NCBI GenBank assembly: GCA_003169895.1
Contig: PNAE01000008.1
Span: forward strand, 62,001 to 126,000
Source of the DNA: Gemmatimonadota bacterium
GTDB lineage: Bacteria; Gemmatimonadota; Gemmatimonadetes; Gemmatimonadales; GWC2-71-9
Reading direction: 5' to 3'
Length of the DNA stretch: 64,000 nt
This document shows positions 8,375 through 17,910 of the stretch, piece after piece. The notes under the pieces are model-generated. The model worked only from the letters and a program-made list of their open reading frames with translations, had not been told where the DNA came from and did not search any database. Position 1 is the first letter of the stretch. The number at the start of each line of letters is the position of its first letter. The position numbers and the translations under genes are program-made.

Positions 8375-9840
8375 TACTTCTTCCTCCTTTTCGCCATGAT
8401 CGCCTCGATGTCCGCGATCTCCCGTGGCGCTGTGCTCATGCGCTCGAGTCCCTTGTCGGTGATCACGTAGTCGTCCTCGATTCGCACCCCGGTCATGTCG
8501 TACCTGGCAACCACTGGTCGCACCGTGACGATAAAGGCCCGGTTTCTCGGGGTATCCGGCAGGACGTCCAGCATCTTCGACGAAATGTAGATGCCGGGTT
8601 CGATCGTGAACGCGTCGCCCACCTTATACGTCGGGTCGCTCTGCGACGACTGCACGTAGTCGTGGACCGCAAGTCCCAGCCCGTGACTGATGCCATGAAT
8701 CATCCAGAAACTTGCTTGGCGGGCACCCGTTCCGCCGCCCCGACCGGCGGGTGCTCCCGGCGGGTCGTACATGGCATCGATACCCTCGATCAGCCCCAGC
8801 TTCGCCAACCCGCGCGCCCGGACTTCGACCGATGAATCCGCCGCCGCGCGTGCCGACATTCCCGGCTTCGAATTCCGCTCGGCCGCCGCCTGCGCGTCGC
8901 GCACCAACTGATACAGGGCGCGTTGCGGGGCAGTGAACCGGCCGTTCACCGGGATGGTTCGCGTCACGTCGGCCGCGTAGCCGTGATACTGCGTCGCAGC
9001 GTCGATCACGACCAGGTCGCCCGGCCTGGTCGGCCCGCGATCGAGCATGTAGTGCAATTCGGTGCCGTTCTCGCCCGAGCCGACGATCGAACCATATGCC
9101 GGGCGCTCGCCACCGAGCCGCAGGAAGGTGCTCTCCAGGACCGCCTGGATTTCATATTCATGCGCCGGTTCGGGCATCACCAGCACCGCACGGTGGCCCT
9201 CCGAGCTGATTTCTGCCGCCTTGCGGAGCAGCGCGATTTCCGCCGGCGTCTTGCGCGCGCGCAACGGGTTGACGAACGCCCGGTGGGCGTCCTGTACCTG
9301 GAGCCCGGGATGTGCGGCCATCAGTGCCTTGATGAACGCCTGGCCGCGGGTGAGTGAGTCGGTCCGGGCGAAGTCCGCATCCTCGAAATCCGCCAGCGTG
9401 TAGAACGGCAAGGATGTTCGCGCCAGCGAATCCACCATCGCCGGCAGTGCGCTGGACGATTGCGACTCCACTCCCAGCGTCCGGGCCAGCGTCGCGCTGT
9501 CGGCGCGCTGGCCGTAGTAGAACGCCGTGCGCGGGTCGAGCCGGGTGATGAACAGCGTGGTATGCTGCCGCCCGCCGCGCACCACCATCACCAGTGCCGC
9601 ATCGGGCTCGTCGTAACCGGTGAGGTAATGGAACGCCGGCAACTGGAAGAAGTGGCCGAAGTCATTCACGAGCGTGCGGCCGCCAAAGGCAATCACCACA
9701 CCGCTATCCATCCGCACCGCCAGCGAATCGCGCCGCGCCGCATAGTCACCGGCCGGAATCTGAGCCGGCAGGTGCAGCGTCCCGCCGGCCAGGGCGGAGA
9801 ATGCCAGAGCAACGGCCAGGCTGGTTCGTCTCTCGGTCAC
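8374..9840 (-). CDS. Exported M24 family Xaa-Pro aminopeptidase
   Basis: A 488-residue metallopeptidase expected to remove N-terminal residues before proline. A signal peptide is visible (hydrophobic residues about 8-24, ending near PAQ), so it should act in the periplasm or outside. The pita-bread fold ligands are present: VVIDAATQYHGYAADVTRT (two Asp), GISHGLGL (His), TIEPGIY (Glu) and GVRIEDDYV (Glu). An Arg/Gly insertion (PAGRGGGTGAR) sits between the second and third motif. The start is GTG 9840, with GGAGG five bases upstream; it overlaps the dctA stop as GTGA, so the two genes form an operon. Confidence in family is high; the exact peptide preference is inferred. Confidence 0.9.
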   Translation of the reverse strand: MTERRTSLAVALAFSALAGGTLHLPAQIPAGDYAARRDSLAVRMDSGVVIAFGGRTLVNDFGHFFQLPAFHYLTGYDEPDAALVMVVRGGRQHTTLFITRLDPRTAFYYGQRADSATLARTLGVESQSSSALPAMVDSLARTSLPFYTLADFEDADFARTDSLTRGQAFIKALMAAHPGLQVQDAHRAFVNPLRARKTPAEIALLRKAAEISSEGHRAVLVMPEPAHEYEIQAVLESTFLRLGGERPAYGSIVGSGENGTELHYMLDRGPTRPGDLVVIDAATQYHGYAADVTRTIPVNGRFTAPQRALYQLVRDAQAAAERNSKPGMSARAAADSSVEVRARGLAKLGLIEGIDAMYDPPGAPAGRGGGTGARQASFWMIHGISHGLGLAVHDYVQSSQSDPTYKVGDAFTIEPGIYISSKMLDVLPDTPRNRAFIVTVRPVVARYDMTGVRIEDDYVITDKGLERMSTAPREIADIEAIMAKRRKK

Positions 9841-11039
9841 ATCGCCTCCTCGGTCAGTGGAGCCTCGAATGCCCTCTCGCTCTTTGAAATCACCACGGTC
9901 GCCACCGCATTCCCGATCACGTTCGTGATGGCCCGGGCTTCGCTCATGAACCGGTCGACACCCAGCACCAGCGCGACTCCCTCGATCGGCACGACGCGTA
10001 ACGCCGACAAGGTACTCGCCAGCACGATGAACCCCGAACCTGTCACGCCCGCTGCCCCCTTGGAGGTCACCATCAGGATCGCCAGCACGCTCAGCTGCTG
10101 GCCAAGCGACAGGTGAACCCCGTACGCCTGGGCGATGAACAGTGTGGCCATCGAGAGGTAGATCGACGTGCCATCGAGGTTGAACGAATACCCTGCCGGA
10201 ACAACCAACCCCACCACCGAGCGGGCGCAGCCAAACCGCTCGAGCTTGTCGATGATCCGCGGCAGCACCGCCTCGCTCGACGACGTGCCGAGCACGATGA
10301 GGATCTCCTCGCGGATGTGCCCCAGCAACCTCCAGAGCGAGAAGCCGAATCCCCGCGCGATGGCGTTCAGGACCACGAAGATGAACAGTGCCATCGTCAG
10401 GTACACGCAGAGCATGAGCCGGCCCAGCGTCAGCAGGGATCCGAGGCCGAAGGCGCCGACCGTGAACGCCATCGCACCGAACGCGCCAATCGGTGCGACC
10501 CGCATGATCATCGCGACGATCTTGAAAAAGATGACCTCGAGGAACTCGAGTCCTCGCACCACCGGCTGTCCGAAGTCACCGAGTGACGCCAACGCTGCGC
10601 CGAAGAGGATCGAGAAGAACACCACCTGGAGCACCTGTCCTTCGGCGAACGCTCCCACGACGCTCGAGGGCACTATATGCACCAGGAAATCAATGAGCGA
10701 GAGGTGGGCGCCCGAACCGGTATACTGGGCCACATCTGCCGCTGAAACGCGCGACGCATCGATGCCATCACCTGGACGGATCAGGTTCATGACGACCACG
10801 CCGATCGCCAACGCGAACGTGGTGACCACCTCGAAGTACAGGAGCGCCTTGAAGCCGATCCGGCCGACGCGTTTGAGGTCGCTTGTGCGCGCGATGCCGA
10901 GCACGACTGTGAGGAAGATCACTGGCGTGATCACCATCCTGACCAGGTTGATGAACGTCTCGCCCACGGGCCGCATGGCCTTGCCCGCTGCGGGCGCGAG
11001 CGCGCCGAGCAGGGCGCCGCACGCAATGGCAAACAGCAC
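9837..11039 (-). CDS. dctA: C4-dicarboxylate/proton-sodium symporter DctA (start unclear)
   Basis: A secondary transporter of the DAACS family that imports succinate, fumarate, malate or related anions. It is strongly DctA-like throughout: MRVAPIGAFGAMAFTVGAFG, the hairpin motif LGTSSSEAVLPR, AGYSFNLDGTSIYLSMA and GVDRFMSEARAITNVIGNAVAT. About eight membrane helices plus two re-entrant loops are expected. The annotated GTG (11039) starts inside the first helix (LFAIACGALLG); the frame continues upstream as IRRLSRNLTIQV, matching the family N-terminus, but offers no ATG/GTG/TTG before a stop. A GGGGG stretch 4 bases before an ATC codon (11072) marks the likely real start, or a base error. It overlaps the M24 gene downstream. 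Confidence 0.9.
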   Translation of the reverse strand: MLFAIACGALLGALAPAAGKAMRPVGETFINLVRMVITPVIFLTVVLGIARTSDLKRVGRIGFKALLYFEVVTTFALAIGVVVMNLIRPGDGIDASRVSAADVAQYTGSGAHLSLIDFLVHIVPSSVVGAFAEGQVLQVVFFSILFGAALASLGDFGQPVVRGLEFLEVIFFKIVAMIMRVAPIGAFGAMAFTVGAFGLGSLLTLGRLMLCVYLTMALFIFVVLNAIARGFGFSLWRLLGHIREEILIVLGTSSSEAVLPRIIDKLERFGCARSVVGLVVPAGYSFNLDGTSIYLSMATLFIAQAYGVHLSLGQQLSVLAILMVTSKGAAGVTGSGFIVLASTLSALRVVPIEGVALVLGVDRFMSEARAITNVIGNAVATVVISKSERAFEAPLTEEAM

Positions 11040-11111
11040 CTGGATGGTGAGGTTACGGCTGAGTCGGCGGATTGAACCCCCGGATCAGAGAGGCAGGAAC
11101 ATTACCGGGGG

Positions 11112-11220
11112 ATGAGAGACGAGAGAAGAGAGACGAGAGACGAGAGATGAGAGAAGGACGAAGGAGGAAGCCAGGTCCGAACGCCGGGGCTCGTTTCTCT
11201 CGTCTCTCGTCTCTCGTCTG
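11112..11220. repeat. GAGACGA-type tandem-repeat palindrome
   Basis: The left arm (about 11112-11156) is a run of degenerate GAGACGA heptamers; the right arm (about 11191-11220) is the complementary CTCTCGT run. The loop is about 35 bases. It lies immediately after the stop of the 11223-15020 gene (minus strand) and before dctA, where a terminator is expected. It matches the outer arms at 8244-8374 and the element at 38470-38569. Confidence 0.75.
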
Positions 11221-11222
11221 TT

Positions 11223-14200
11223 TTAATCCCCGCCGCCGCCGATCTTGATCATTTGCGTCTCGCCGCCGGCTCCCGGTTTGGCGCCTCCTGGTCGCGCCAT
11301 GCCCGGCAACGTGGGCGTCACCGGCAGCATCCGCAGTTGCGCCGGCGTGAGCACCGCCTTGGCGCGGGTGCTCGCATCCGCCAGCATCCGCTGGATCTGC
11401 GGCTGCGCCTTGCTCAGCCGCGAACTCAGCTGCTGATCGTCGATCTTGCGGCCCTTCCTCATGATGTAATCGAACGCCGGCTCGAGCGCCGAATCGCTCC
11501 TGGCGCGGAACTCCTTGCTGATCGCCTCGAGCTGCGCCACCTGCTCCCGGCTGAGGGCCATCGTGTCCTTGCGCGCGAGGATCGGCTGCACCGGATCACG
11601 ACTGAGCCGCTGCAGCTTGTCGCGGATTTGATCCATCGTGTACGGCGGCTCCCTGCCGGCGGGGAGCAGCCCCATGCTCAGGGCCATTGGTGCGGTCGGC
11701 GGGCCACCCAGCTTGTACTCCAGGCCAAGCTGCAACTGGAACGGCGGATAGCGATGGCGCGCCGTTCCGAAGTCGCTCGGCTGACCGAACAGCTGGTTGA
11801 CCTGGTACTTGAAACTCCGCGTGACCGGATCGAATCCGGTGACATACAGCAGCTGGCTGTTCGCCGAGGTGCTCAGCGCCCCGCGCCCGAGCGGCGTGTT
11901 CTCGAGACCGAACAGACGGACCAGGGCGCCGCTGGTGTTCTGCATCGTGCTGGTGATGCGCAGCCGGTCGCCAAAGCCGAAGCTGCGCGGCGGCTGCCAG
12001 TTAATGTTGAAGTCGAGCCGAGCCTGCCACTGGGTAGTACAACTGTTGACGCCGGCGACCATCCCCAGCTGCTTCTGCAGGCAGTCGCGCGCACCGGCCG
12101 GCGCCGAGGCGAGCAGTTGCTTCATCTGCGTCGCCAGCGCCGTGTCACGCGTGGTGGCCGGGTTGGGGATGAAGGCGAGGTCGTCGGCAAGGCCGTCACC
12201 ATTCAGGTCACCATTTACCGACGGCGTGAACCGCGTCCCGGAGTATACGTTCAGCTGCATGTTGATATTGAACCACCACGCGCGGAACGACGCGTTGGTC
12301 CGGATCTGGTGCGTGGGCTGGTTGCCGGATACCCAGGCCTTGGTGAACGGGTCACCGTTGATGGCGTAGCTGCCGCCGCCGCCAAAGCCGCCGGACGAAA
12401 AACTGAAACCGTTGGTGACGAGCCGGAACACGCCGCCGAACCCGCCCCCGCCACCCAGGCCGCGCTGCTCGGTTTGCGTGCGGTTGAGCACATACGTCGT
12501 CGTTAGCGTGAGCTTGTTGTGCAGCAGTGGATGCGGCGGGGTCAATGTGGCCTGGAGTTGCGCCGTGTAGTTGTGCAGGTCGGAAATCACGTCGCTGACC
12601 GCGCCGTAATCCTGGTTGATCCGGTACGCACCCGGCGCCACCACGCCGGTGCCCGGAATGATCGCGTCCGGCGTCACGTACACCGGCCGGTTGGCCTCGT
12701 CGGCAAGGCTGATCTGCGCGGTCCGGTTCAGGTTCAGGTCGAGCGCGCTCTGGCGATTGAAGCCGTAGCTGTAGAACCCGGTGAGTGCCAGCGTCCACTT
12801 GCTCGGGATCCGGATTCCGTCGATGCCGAGATTCGCGCGCCACACCAGCGGTGTGCGGAACGAAGGGTCGTACACCTGCACGCTCGGCGCGCTGGTTGCA
12901 AACGTCGACGGACCGCTGCCGTCGAGGCAGCCGGTCGGCGCGTTGTTGTCGATGGCGTTCCAGTTCGGGATCGGCGTGGCATCGCCCACGCAGGTCAGCA
13001 CGCGACGAGTGTTCGGCAAGCCGGTCTGGTCGATCAACGATGCGATGTTGCTGTTGTCGAGCGTGCTGCCGTACGCGCCGATCGAGCCGTTGATCGCGAA
13101 GCCCGGTGCCGTCGATGTGCGCGGCGTGCCGAGCAGCGCCTGGATGAAGTCGGCACTCAGCCCCGCGGGCAGGTTGCCGAGATTGATCGGGGCGCCCTGG
13201 CCCGTGAGCGATCCCATGCCGCGGCGCCTGGCCGACGCCCAGGAGAATCCCAGGCGCGGCGTCAGCAGCCGCGACCGGGGAATCCGGTCCGTCTTCAGCC
13301 CAAACACGTCGTCGACGGCCGGGTTATACGACGGCGTCGTGCCCGGGAACGCGGCGTCGTACCGCAGTCCGCCCTGGAACTGGAGCGCCTTGGTGGCGTT
13401 CCACTCGTCGCCGATCCACAGCGCCGCCGTGGTCCCATTGCTCGAACGCTCGAAGCTGCTGAGAGTCCGGCTGTACGAGGCTGGGAGATTGGCGGCCAGA
13501 TCGGCCAGCGTCTGGTAGGTATACGAACCGAACTGGTTTCCGGCCGAATAGGTCGTCGACCAGCTGTGATCGATATCCTGGCCGATCTTGACGCGATGCT
13601 TGCTGTTGGGCGGAATCCACGAAAACTCGTTCTGCGTGTCCCAGTCGTGCGACGTGTTCAGGTTGACGCCCGACCCGCCGCCGAAGCTGATGCTGCCGAG
13701 TCCGGTCTGCCCATTGTCGAACACCGTGCCGACCCGGACGCTCGCGCTCGGCAGCTGCGCAAACGGATCGGTCGTGTGATGACTGTAGTTGACAGTGCTG
13801 TTCAGCTCGTCGAGGAAGCCATGGATGTAACTCGTGAGCCGGGCCGACAGGAACTGGAATTGATTCACGTTCCTGGAGCCCAGCGATGGGTACGAGAATG
13901 GCGCCGCGCCGGGTGCCCCATTGTGACCCCAGAACCCGTTGTGCGTCACGCGCAGCTGCGTCGTCGCCTTGGGCGTCCAGTCGATCACCGTCGTGGTGTT
14001 GTAGTTGCGCTGCTGCAGGTTATCCGGCACGCCTTGCAGCGTCACCGGCACCCCGAGGTTGTGCAATGCGCCGGATATCGCAGTGATCGTGTCGAGCGTG
14101 AACCCGTACTGCGAGATGATCGATTGCGGCGGGTTGAGCAACGAATAGACGTCGGCCTGGCGGTCGTTGATGTTCCACGAAAACTGGTAGTGGAGCTTCT

Positions 14201-15020
14201 TCTTGATGATCGGGCCGCCCAGGCCCCCGCCGTTCCCGGCAAGCTGGGGAATCGGGCTGGGCCACGCCGGATCGGTCCAGGCGAGATGACTATCCGCGAA
14301 ATTGACACGGGTAGTCAGCGCGAAGATGTCGGAACCGCCCTTGAGGATCGTCGCGGTCTGCCCGCCCGAAAATCCGGCGACGCGGGGATCCGCCGACGTC
14401 GAAATTACCCGCGAGCCGGCGATCGCATCCTGGGGCACGTTGTTCCCACCGAATTTCGCGCCGTCGATCGTGCCGTTGTTGGCGCCGCCGCCCGCGCCGA
14501 GGACCGAGAAGCCGCTGTCACCGAGCGACAGGATGCCCGGGATTTGCCCAGCGAGGGCGAGCAGGTCGGTGGGATCGAGTGAGAAGAGCGCGCCAGTCAG
14601 CAGGTTCTGCTCGATCCCGCCGATCGACGCCTCGTCGCCCCTGGGCGTCAACCGCTTGGCGGCGACCGTGATGGTGTCCAGCTCGAACGCCAGCTCCGTC
14701 AGCGTCACATCGGCGACCAGCACGCTGGCCAGGCCAGTCCGCGTCAGCCGCGTGTTGTAGGGCGCGTACCCGATCTTCCGGACGCTGAGCAGGTAATCGC
14801 CTTCGGCGTTGGGGAACAACGCGGTGAAGATGCCCTTGTCAGTGGTTCGGGCCGTGAGCATCGCCTGCGTGGCCAACCCGGTGATGGTGACCGTAGCGTC
14901 GACGATCGGCTTGTGATCGGTCCCGGTCACCCGGCCACGGACGATTTCCGTCCCTTGCCCGAGCGCGGCAGTCGGGAGAAGGATGGCCGCGGCGAATGCT
15001 ACCTGATACTGGCGTCTCAT
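11223..15020 (-). CDS. TonB-dependent-receptor-like outer-membrane protein with C-terminal Spy-like tail
   Basis: A 1265-residue outer-membrane protein. A signal peptide (FAAAILLPTAALGQG) is followed by a carboxypeptidase-regulatory-like beta domain (VRGRVTGTDHKPIVDATVTI), a plug-like region (about residues 130-270), and a long barrel rich in alternating aromatic strands. A DLNGDGLADD calcium-loop-like motif and glycine-rich loops are present. The last clear barrel strand is QLQLGLEYKLGG. About 160 residues follow that are helical and contain LSREQVAQLEAISKEF and LTPAQLRML, resembling the LTxxQ repeats of Spy/CpxP/zinc-resistance proteins; such a tail after a barrel is unusual. The start is uncertain because several in-frame Met codons lie between 15020 and about 15070. 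The ligand is unknown. Confidence 0.82.
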   Translation of the reverse strand: MRRQYQVAFAAAILLPTAALGQGTEIVRGRVTGTDHKPIVDATVTITGLATQAMLTARTTDKGIFTALFPNAEGDYLLSVRKIGYAPYNTRLTRTGLASVLVADVTLTELAFELDTITVAAKRLTPRGDEASIGGIEQNLLTGALFSLDPTDLLALAGQIPGILSLGDSGFSVLGAGGGANNGTIDGAKFGGNNVPQDAIAGSRVISTSADPRVAGFSGGQTATILKGGSDIFALTTRVNFADSHLAWTDPAWPSPIPQLAGNGGGLGGPIIKKKLHYQFSWNINDRQADVYSLLNPPQSIISQYGFTLDTITAISGALHNLGVPVTLQGVPDNLQQRNYNTTTVIDWTPKATTQLRVTHNGFWGHNGAPGAAPFSYPSLGSRNVNQFQFLSARLTSYIHGFLDELNSTVNYSHHTTDPFAQLPSASVRVGTVFDNGQTGLGSISFGGGSGVNLNTSHDWDTQNEFSWIPPNSKHRVKIGQDIDHSWSTTYSAGNQFGSYTYQTLADLAANLPASYSRTLSSFERSSNGTTAALWIGDEWNATKALQFQGGLRYDAAFPGTTPSYNPAVDDVFGLKTDRIPRSRLLTPRLGFSWASARRRGMGSLTGQGAPINLGNLPAGLSADFIQALLGTPRTSTAPGFAINGSIGAYGSTLDNSNIASLIDQTGLPNTRRVLTCVGDATPIPNWNAIDNNAPTGCLDGSGPSTFATSAPSVQVYDPSFRTPLVWRANLGIDGIRIPSKWTLALTGFYSYGFNRQSALDLNLNRTAQISLADEANRPVYVTPDAIIPGTGVVAPGAYRINQDYGAVSDVISDLHNYTAQLQATLTPPHPLLHNKLTLTTTYVLNRTQTEQRGLGGGGGFGGVFRLVTNGFSFSSGGFGGGGSYAINGDPFTKAWVSGNQPTHQIRTNASFRAWWFNINMQLNVYSGTRFTPSVNGDLNGDGLADDLAFIPNPATTRDTALATQMKQLLASAPAGARDCLQKQLGMVAGVNSCTTQWQARLDFNINWQPPRSFGFGDRLRITSTMQNTSGALVRLFGLENTPLGRGALSTSANSQLLYVTGFDPVTRSFKYQVNQLFGQPSDFGTARHRYPPFQLQLGLEYKLGGPPTAPMALSMGLLPAGREPPYTMDQIRDKLQRLSRDPVQPILARKDTMALSREQVAQLEAISKEFRARSDSALEPAFDYIMRKGRKIDDQQLSSRLSKAQPQIQRMLADASTRAKAVLTPAQLRMLPVTPTLPGMARPGGAKPGAGGETQMIKIGGGGD

Positions 15021-15206
15021 TACGCGAAGAAGCGGCATCCGGCTCGCGCGGCTCGACATCACTCGCATCAACCATCTCAGGGGTTCAGGTGACCTGCCCG
15101 GGATCTGGCGGCGAGGGACCCGCATGACGCCGGATCTGTCGTCCGCACGGATCGCTCGGCTGGCCCCAACCAGCGGCGCCTGGGTGAAGCCGACATTGCC
15201 TTGATG

Positions 15207-15232
15207 CGCTGCGAGCATCCGGCGTCGCAGCG
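15207..15232 (-). terminator. Perfect 8-bp hairpin downstream of the GH2 gene
   Basis: CGCTGCGA (15207-15214) and TCGCAGCG (15225-15232) are exact complements with a 10-base loop. The hairpin lies about 47-72 bases past the GH2 stop on the minus strand and has no T-run. It could end the GH2 transcript or form in the leader of the receptor gene. The rest of the 258-base gap (15021-15278) shows nothing else recognisable. Confidence 0.4.
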
Positions 15233-15278
15233 GTCACCCGAGTGCCTCGGCGTGGCCGCCGGCTGAGCGATGTTCGCG

Positions 15279-17759
15279 CTAGTCAACCGCCGGCCTGAGC
15301 GTCGTGCGCTCACATGGAATGACCAGCGTCGCCGACTGCAATCCTGCGGCCGATGCGGCGACCCTGATCTCGCCGGCGGTCCGGGAGCTCTGCACGATCG
15401 CACAGCACAACCCGTTGAAGCTTCTCCTCGTTGTTCCCTTGTCGGACTCGTGACTGCTTGGATCCCCATTGCCGACGCCGATCAGCCTCCCATTGCCGGT
15501 CACGGCGAACGTGACCTGATCGTCGGCGGTGGGAACAACGCGACCGGTGGCGTCGACCAGCTGCACCTCAACCACCGCCGCATCCTCGCCATCGGCGAAG
15601 AGGCGCGCGCGATGGGGATGCAGCACAACGTTCGCTGGCGTCCCGGTGGTCTCACGTTTGGCGACCAGCACCTGGCGATCGTTCCTGAAGCCGCGCGCCT
15701 CGATGGTCCCCGGTGCGTACGGCACTTTCCACGCGAGGTGCGAATTGCGCTGCATCGTCTGATTGCCCATGCTGGTGCCGTTCACCAGCAGTTCGACGCG
15801 ATCGAGGTTGCTGTGCACCCACACCTCGATCTCCTGGCCCTCTTTCCCCGCCCAGTTCCAGTGCGGGAACAGGTGCAGCACGGGCTCATCGCTCCACCAC
15901 GCCTGGTAATAGTAGAAGTTGTCCTTCGGAAAGCCGCAGGTATCCATGATGCCGAAGTGCGAACTGGTGCACGGCCACCGGTACGGCGTCGGCTCGCCGC
16001 GATAGTCAAACCCGGTCCAGACAAATCCACCGGCGAGGAATGGCCGTGCGGCGTAGTAGCTCCACCACTCTTCCGCGGTGGCGCCCCAGCCGGGCTTGTT
16101 AACGTCGTAGGCGCTGAGGTAGCCGCGGTCCGGGTCGTTGGCGTAAATCCCGCGCGTGCTGACGGTGCTTGCCGTCTCGGTACCCATGAGCGGCTTGGCG
16201 GGGAAGGCCTTGTGGATCGCGTCGATGTCGTTGGTCGAATAGTTGAAGCCCTGCACATCCACAACCAGCGTGAAACCCTTGCCCCAGCCGCCGTTCATCG
16301 CGGCGGTGACCGGGCGCGTCGGGTCGAGTTTGTGCGCCAGCCGTTTCAGCGTGCCAGCCATGCGCGCACCACGGTCGTTGCCCTGATCCGATCCCTCCTC
16401 GTTGGCGAGCGACCACGCGATGACGCTGGGATGATTTCGATCGCGCCGGATCAGCCGCTCGAGCTGGCTCGTCCCCTCGTCCTCGGACGAGAAGGTCCGG
16501 TTTTCGTCGAGCACCAGCATCCCGAGCCGGTCGCAGGCGTCAAGAAGTTCGGGTGTCGGCGGATTGTGCGACGTGCGATATGCGTTGCTGCCCATCTCCT
16601 TGAGGCGGCCGATCCGGTACTCCTGCAATCGATCGGGAAGTGCCGATCCCACGCCGGCGTGATCCTGGTGGTTGCACGTCCCCTGAATCGCGACCCGCTT
16701 GCCGTTCAGGAAGAATCCGTTGTTGGGATCGAAGTGGATGGTGCGGATCCCGAACGGCGTGGGGTAGGTGTCGACTGGAGTGGCGCCGATTTCGATCGAA
16801 GTCTCCATGAGGTGCATTGCCGGCACCTCGATGGACCAGAGTTGCGGCATTGCAAGACCCAGTTGCTGCTGGACGCCCTGGCGACCCCAGGCGGGAATCA
16901 CGATCGGCGCCGAGCGCACCGTCGCGAGCGCCTTGCCGGATGGACTGCGGATCGTCTGCGCCACGCGACATGTTGCAGCCGCGTCGCTCTCGTTTTCCAC
17001 CTCTGTCGCGATGTTGACCGTCGCCGCGCTACCGGTGACACGGGAAGTGACGAATGTACCCCAGTGCGCGACGTGGACCGGACCGGTCTTCACCAGCCAG
17101 GCGTGACGGTACATTCCGGCGCCTTCGTAGAACCATCCTTCGTGCTCGGTGGCATCGACCCGCGCGACGAGCACATTGCGACCCCCGAGCGTCGCCAGGT
17201 CAGTCACGTCGGCGCGGTACGGGGCGTACCCGCTGAAGTTGCGTCCCACCAAGTGACCGTTGAGCGCGATGGTCGCATCGCGGAAGATGCCGTCGAACTC
17301 GAGTGAGATCCGCCGCCCGGCATCGGTGGCGGGGAGGGTGAACACGCGGCGGTACCATCCGATGCTCGTCGCCGGATAATTGCGGCCCAGGGGATGATCG
17401 CCGAAGTCGTTGAGTTCGTCCGCCTGCACGTACGGGAGCTCGACCGCCCAGTCGTGCGGCAGGTCAATGGCGCGCCACGCGCTGTCGTCGAAATTTCCCC
17501 GGGACGGGCCGAACAGGTCTCCCGACTTGCCGAACTCGGTGTCCTGATTGCCGGCGTGCCCGAAACCGAAATCCTGCGTCTGGTCATCGGCGTGCCCCAG
17601 ATGAAACCGCCAGCCAAAGTCGAGCAGCAGCCGGTCGCGCCGGGACGGCGTCGCGGCACCGAAGGAGAAACGGGGGAGCCATGCGGCCGCCGACGCGACG
17701 GCGCTGCTCTGCAGGAGTTGGCGGCGGGACCAGACGCGCACGGAAGCCTCGGCGGGCAT
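15279..17759 (-). CDS. Tat-exported glycoside hydrolase family 2 (beta-galactosidase-like)
   Basis: An 826-residue retaining glycosidase. It opens with a Tat-type signal (SRRQLLQSSAVASAAAWLP), then the GH2 sugar-binding jelly roll (WRAIDLPHDWAVE, SIGWYRRVF, FDGIFRDATIALNG), an Ig-like domain, and the TIM barrel. The acid/base Glu454 is in SLANEEGSD and the nucleophile Glu528 is in MGTETAS. The region after about residue 640 (WVHSNLDRVELLVNG, then IEARGFRNDRQV) matches the C-terminal Ig-like domains of exported GH2 beta-galactosidases. No sugar transporter or regulator is adjacent. Beta-galactosidase, beta-glucuronidase and related activities cannot be separated from sequence alone. Confidence 0.85.
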   Translation of the reverse strand: MPAEASVRVWSRRQLLQSSAVASAAAWLPRFSFGAATPSRRDRLLLDFGWRFHLGHADDQTQDFGFGHAGNQDTEFGKSGDLFGPSRGNFDDSAWRAIDLPHDWAVELPYVQADELNDFGDHPLGRNYPATSIGWYRRVFTLPATDAGRRISLEFDGIFRDATIALNGHLVGRNFSGYAPYRADVTDLATLGGRNVLVARVDATEHEGWFYEGAGMYRHAWLVKTGPVHVAHWGTFVTSRVTGSAATVNIATEVENESDAAATCRVAQTIRSPSGKALATVRSAPIVIPAWGRQGVQQQLGLAMPQLWSIEVPAMHLMETSIEIGATPVDTYPTPFGIRTIHFDPNNGFFLNGKRVAIQGTCNHQDHAGVGSALPDRLQEYRIGRLKEMGSNAYRTSHNPPTPELLDACDRLGMLVLDENRTFSSEDEGTSQLERLIRRDRNHPSVIAWSLANEEGSDQGNDRGARMAGTLKRLAHKLDPTRPVTAAMNGGWGKGFTLVVDVQGFNYSTNDIDAIHKAFPAKPLMGTETASTVSTRGIYANDPDRGYLSAYDVNKPGWGATAEEWWSYYAARPFLAGGFVWTGFDYRGEPTPYRWPCTSSHFGIMDTCGFPKDNFYYYQAWWSDEPVLHLFPHWNWAGKEGQEIEVWVHSNLDRVELLVNGTSMGNQTMQRNSHLAWKVPYAPGTIEARGFRNDRQVLVAKRETTGTPANVVLHPHRARLFADGEDAAVVEVQLVDATGRVVPTADDQVTFAVTGNGRLIGVGNGDPSSHESDKGTTRRSFNGLCCAIVQSSRTAGEIRVAASAAGLQSATLVIPCERTTLRPAVD

Positions 17760-17851
17760 GGCGTGATAGAGAGTGGGTCGAGACCGTAAAGGTACCCGAA
17801 GCTGGTCGGTGGGGCGGGCTCAAGCTCCGGCAACCGAGCAAGAAGTGAGCA

Positions 17852-17888
17852 TGAAAAGCATGAGGGCGGCCCCGCTCGGAGCCGCCCT
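17852..17888 (-). terminator. Intrinsic terminator-like hairpin after the Met/His-rich protein gene
   Basis: Reading the minus strand after the stop at 17911: two GAGGTGA-like repeats, then AGGGCGGC, a 10-base loop, GCCGCCCT (perfect 8-bp GC stem, 17888-17863), then CATGCTTTTC. The stem plus a short T-run fits Rho-independent termination, and the tandem GAGGTGA units resemble the repeat class seen at other gene ends. Confidence 0.6.
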
Positions 17889-17910
17889 CTCACCTCTCAC
17901 CTCTGACGTC

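Noticed and set aside
12519..14582. 687-codon frame opposite the first TonB-receptor-like gene
   Set aside because: Antisense shadow: Arg-rich, no motifs, no ribosome site, and the opposite strand is clearly coding.
15270..17306. 678-codon frame opposite the GH2 gene
   Set aside because: Antisense to a well-supported GH2 enzyme; its protein has no family features.
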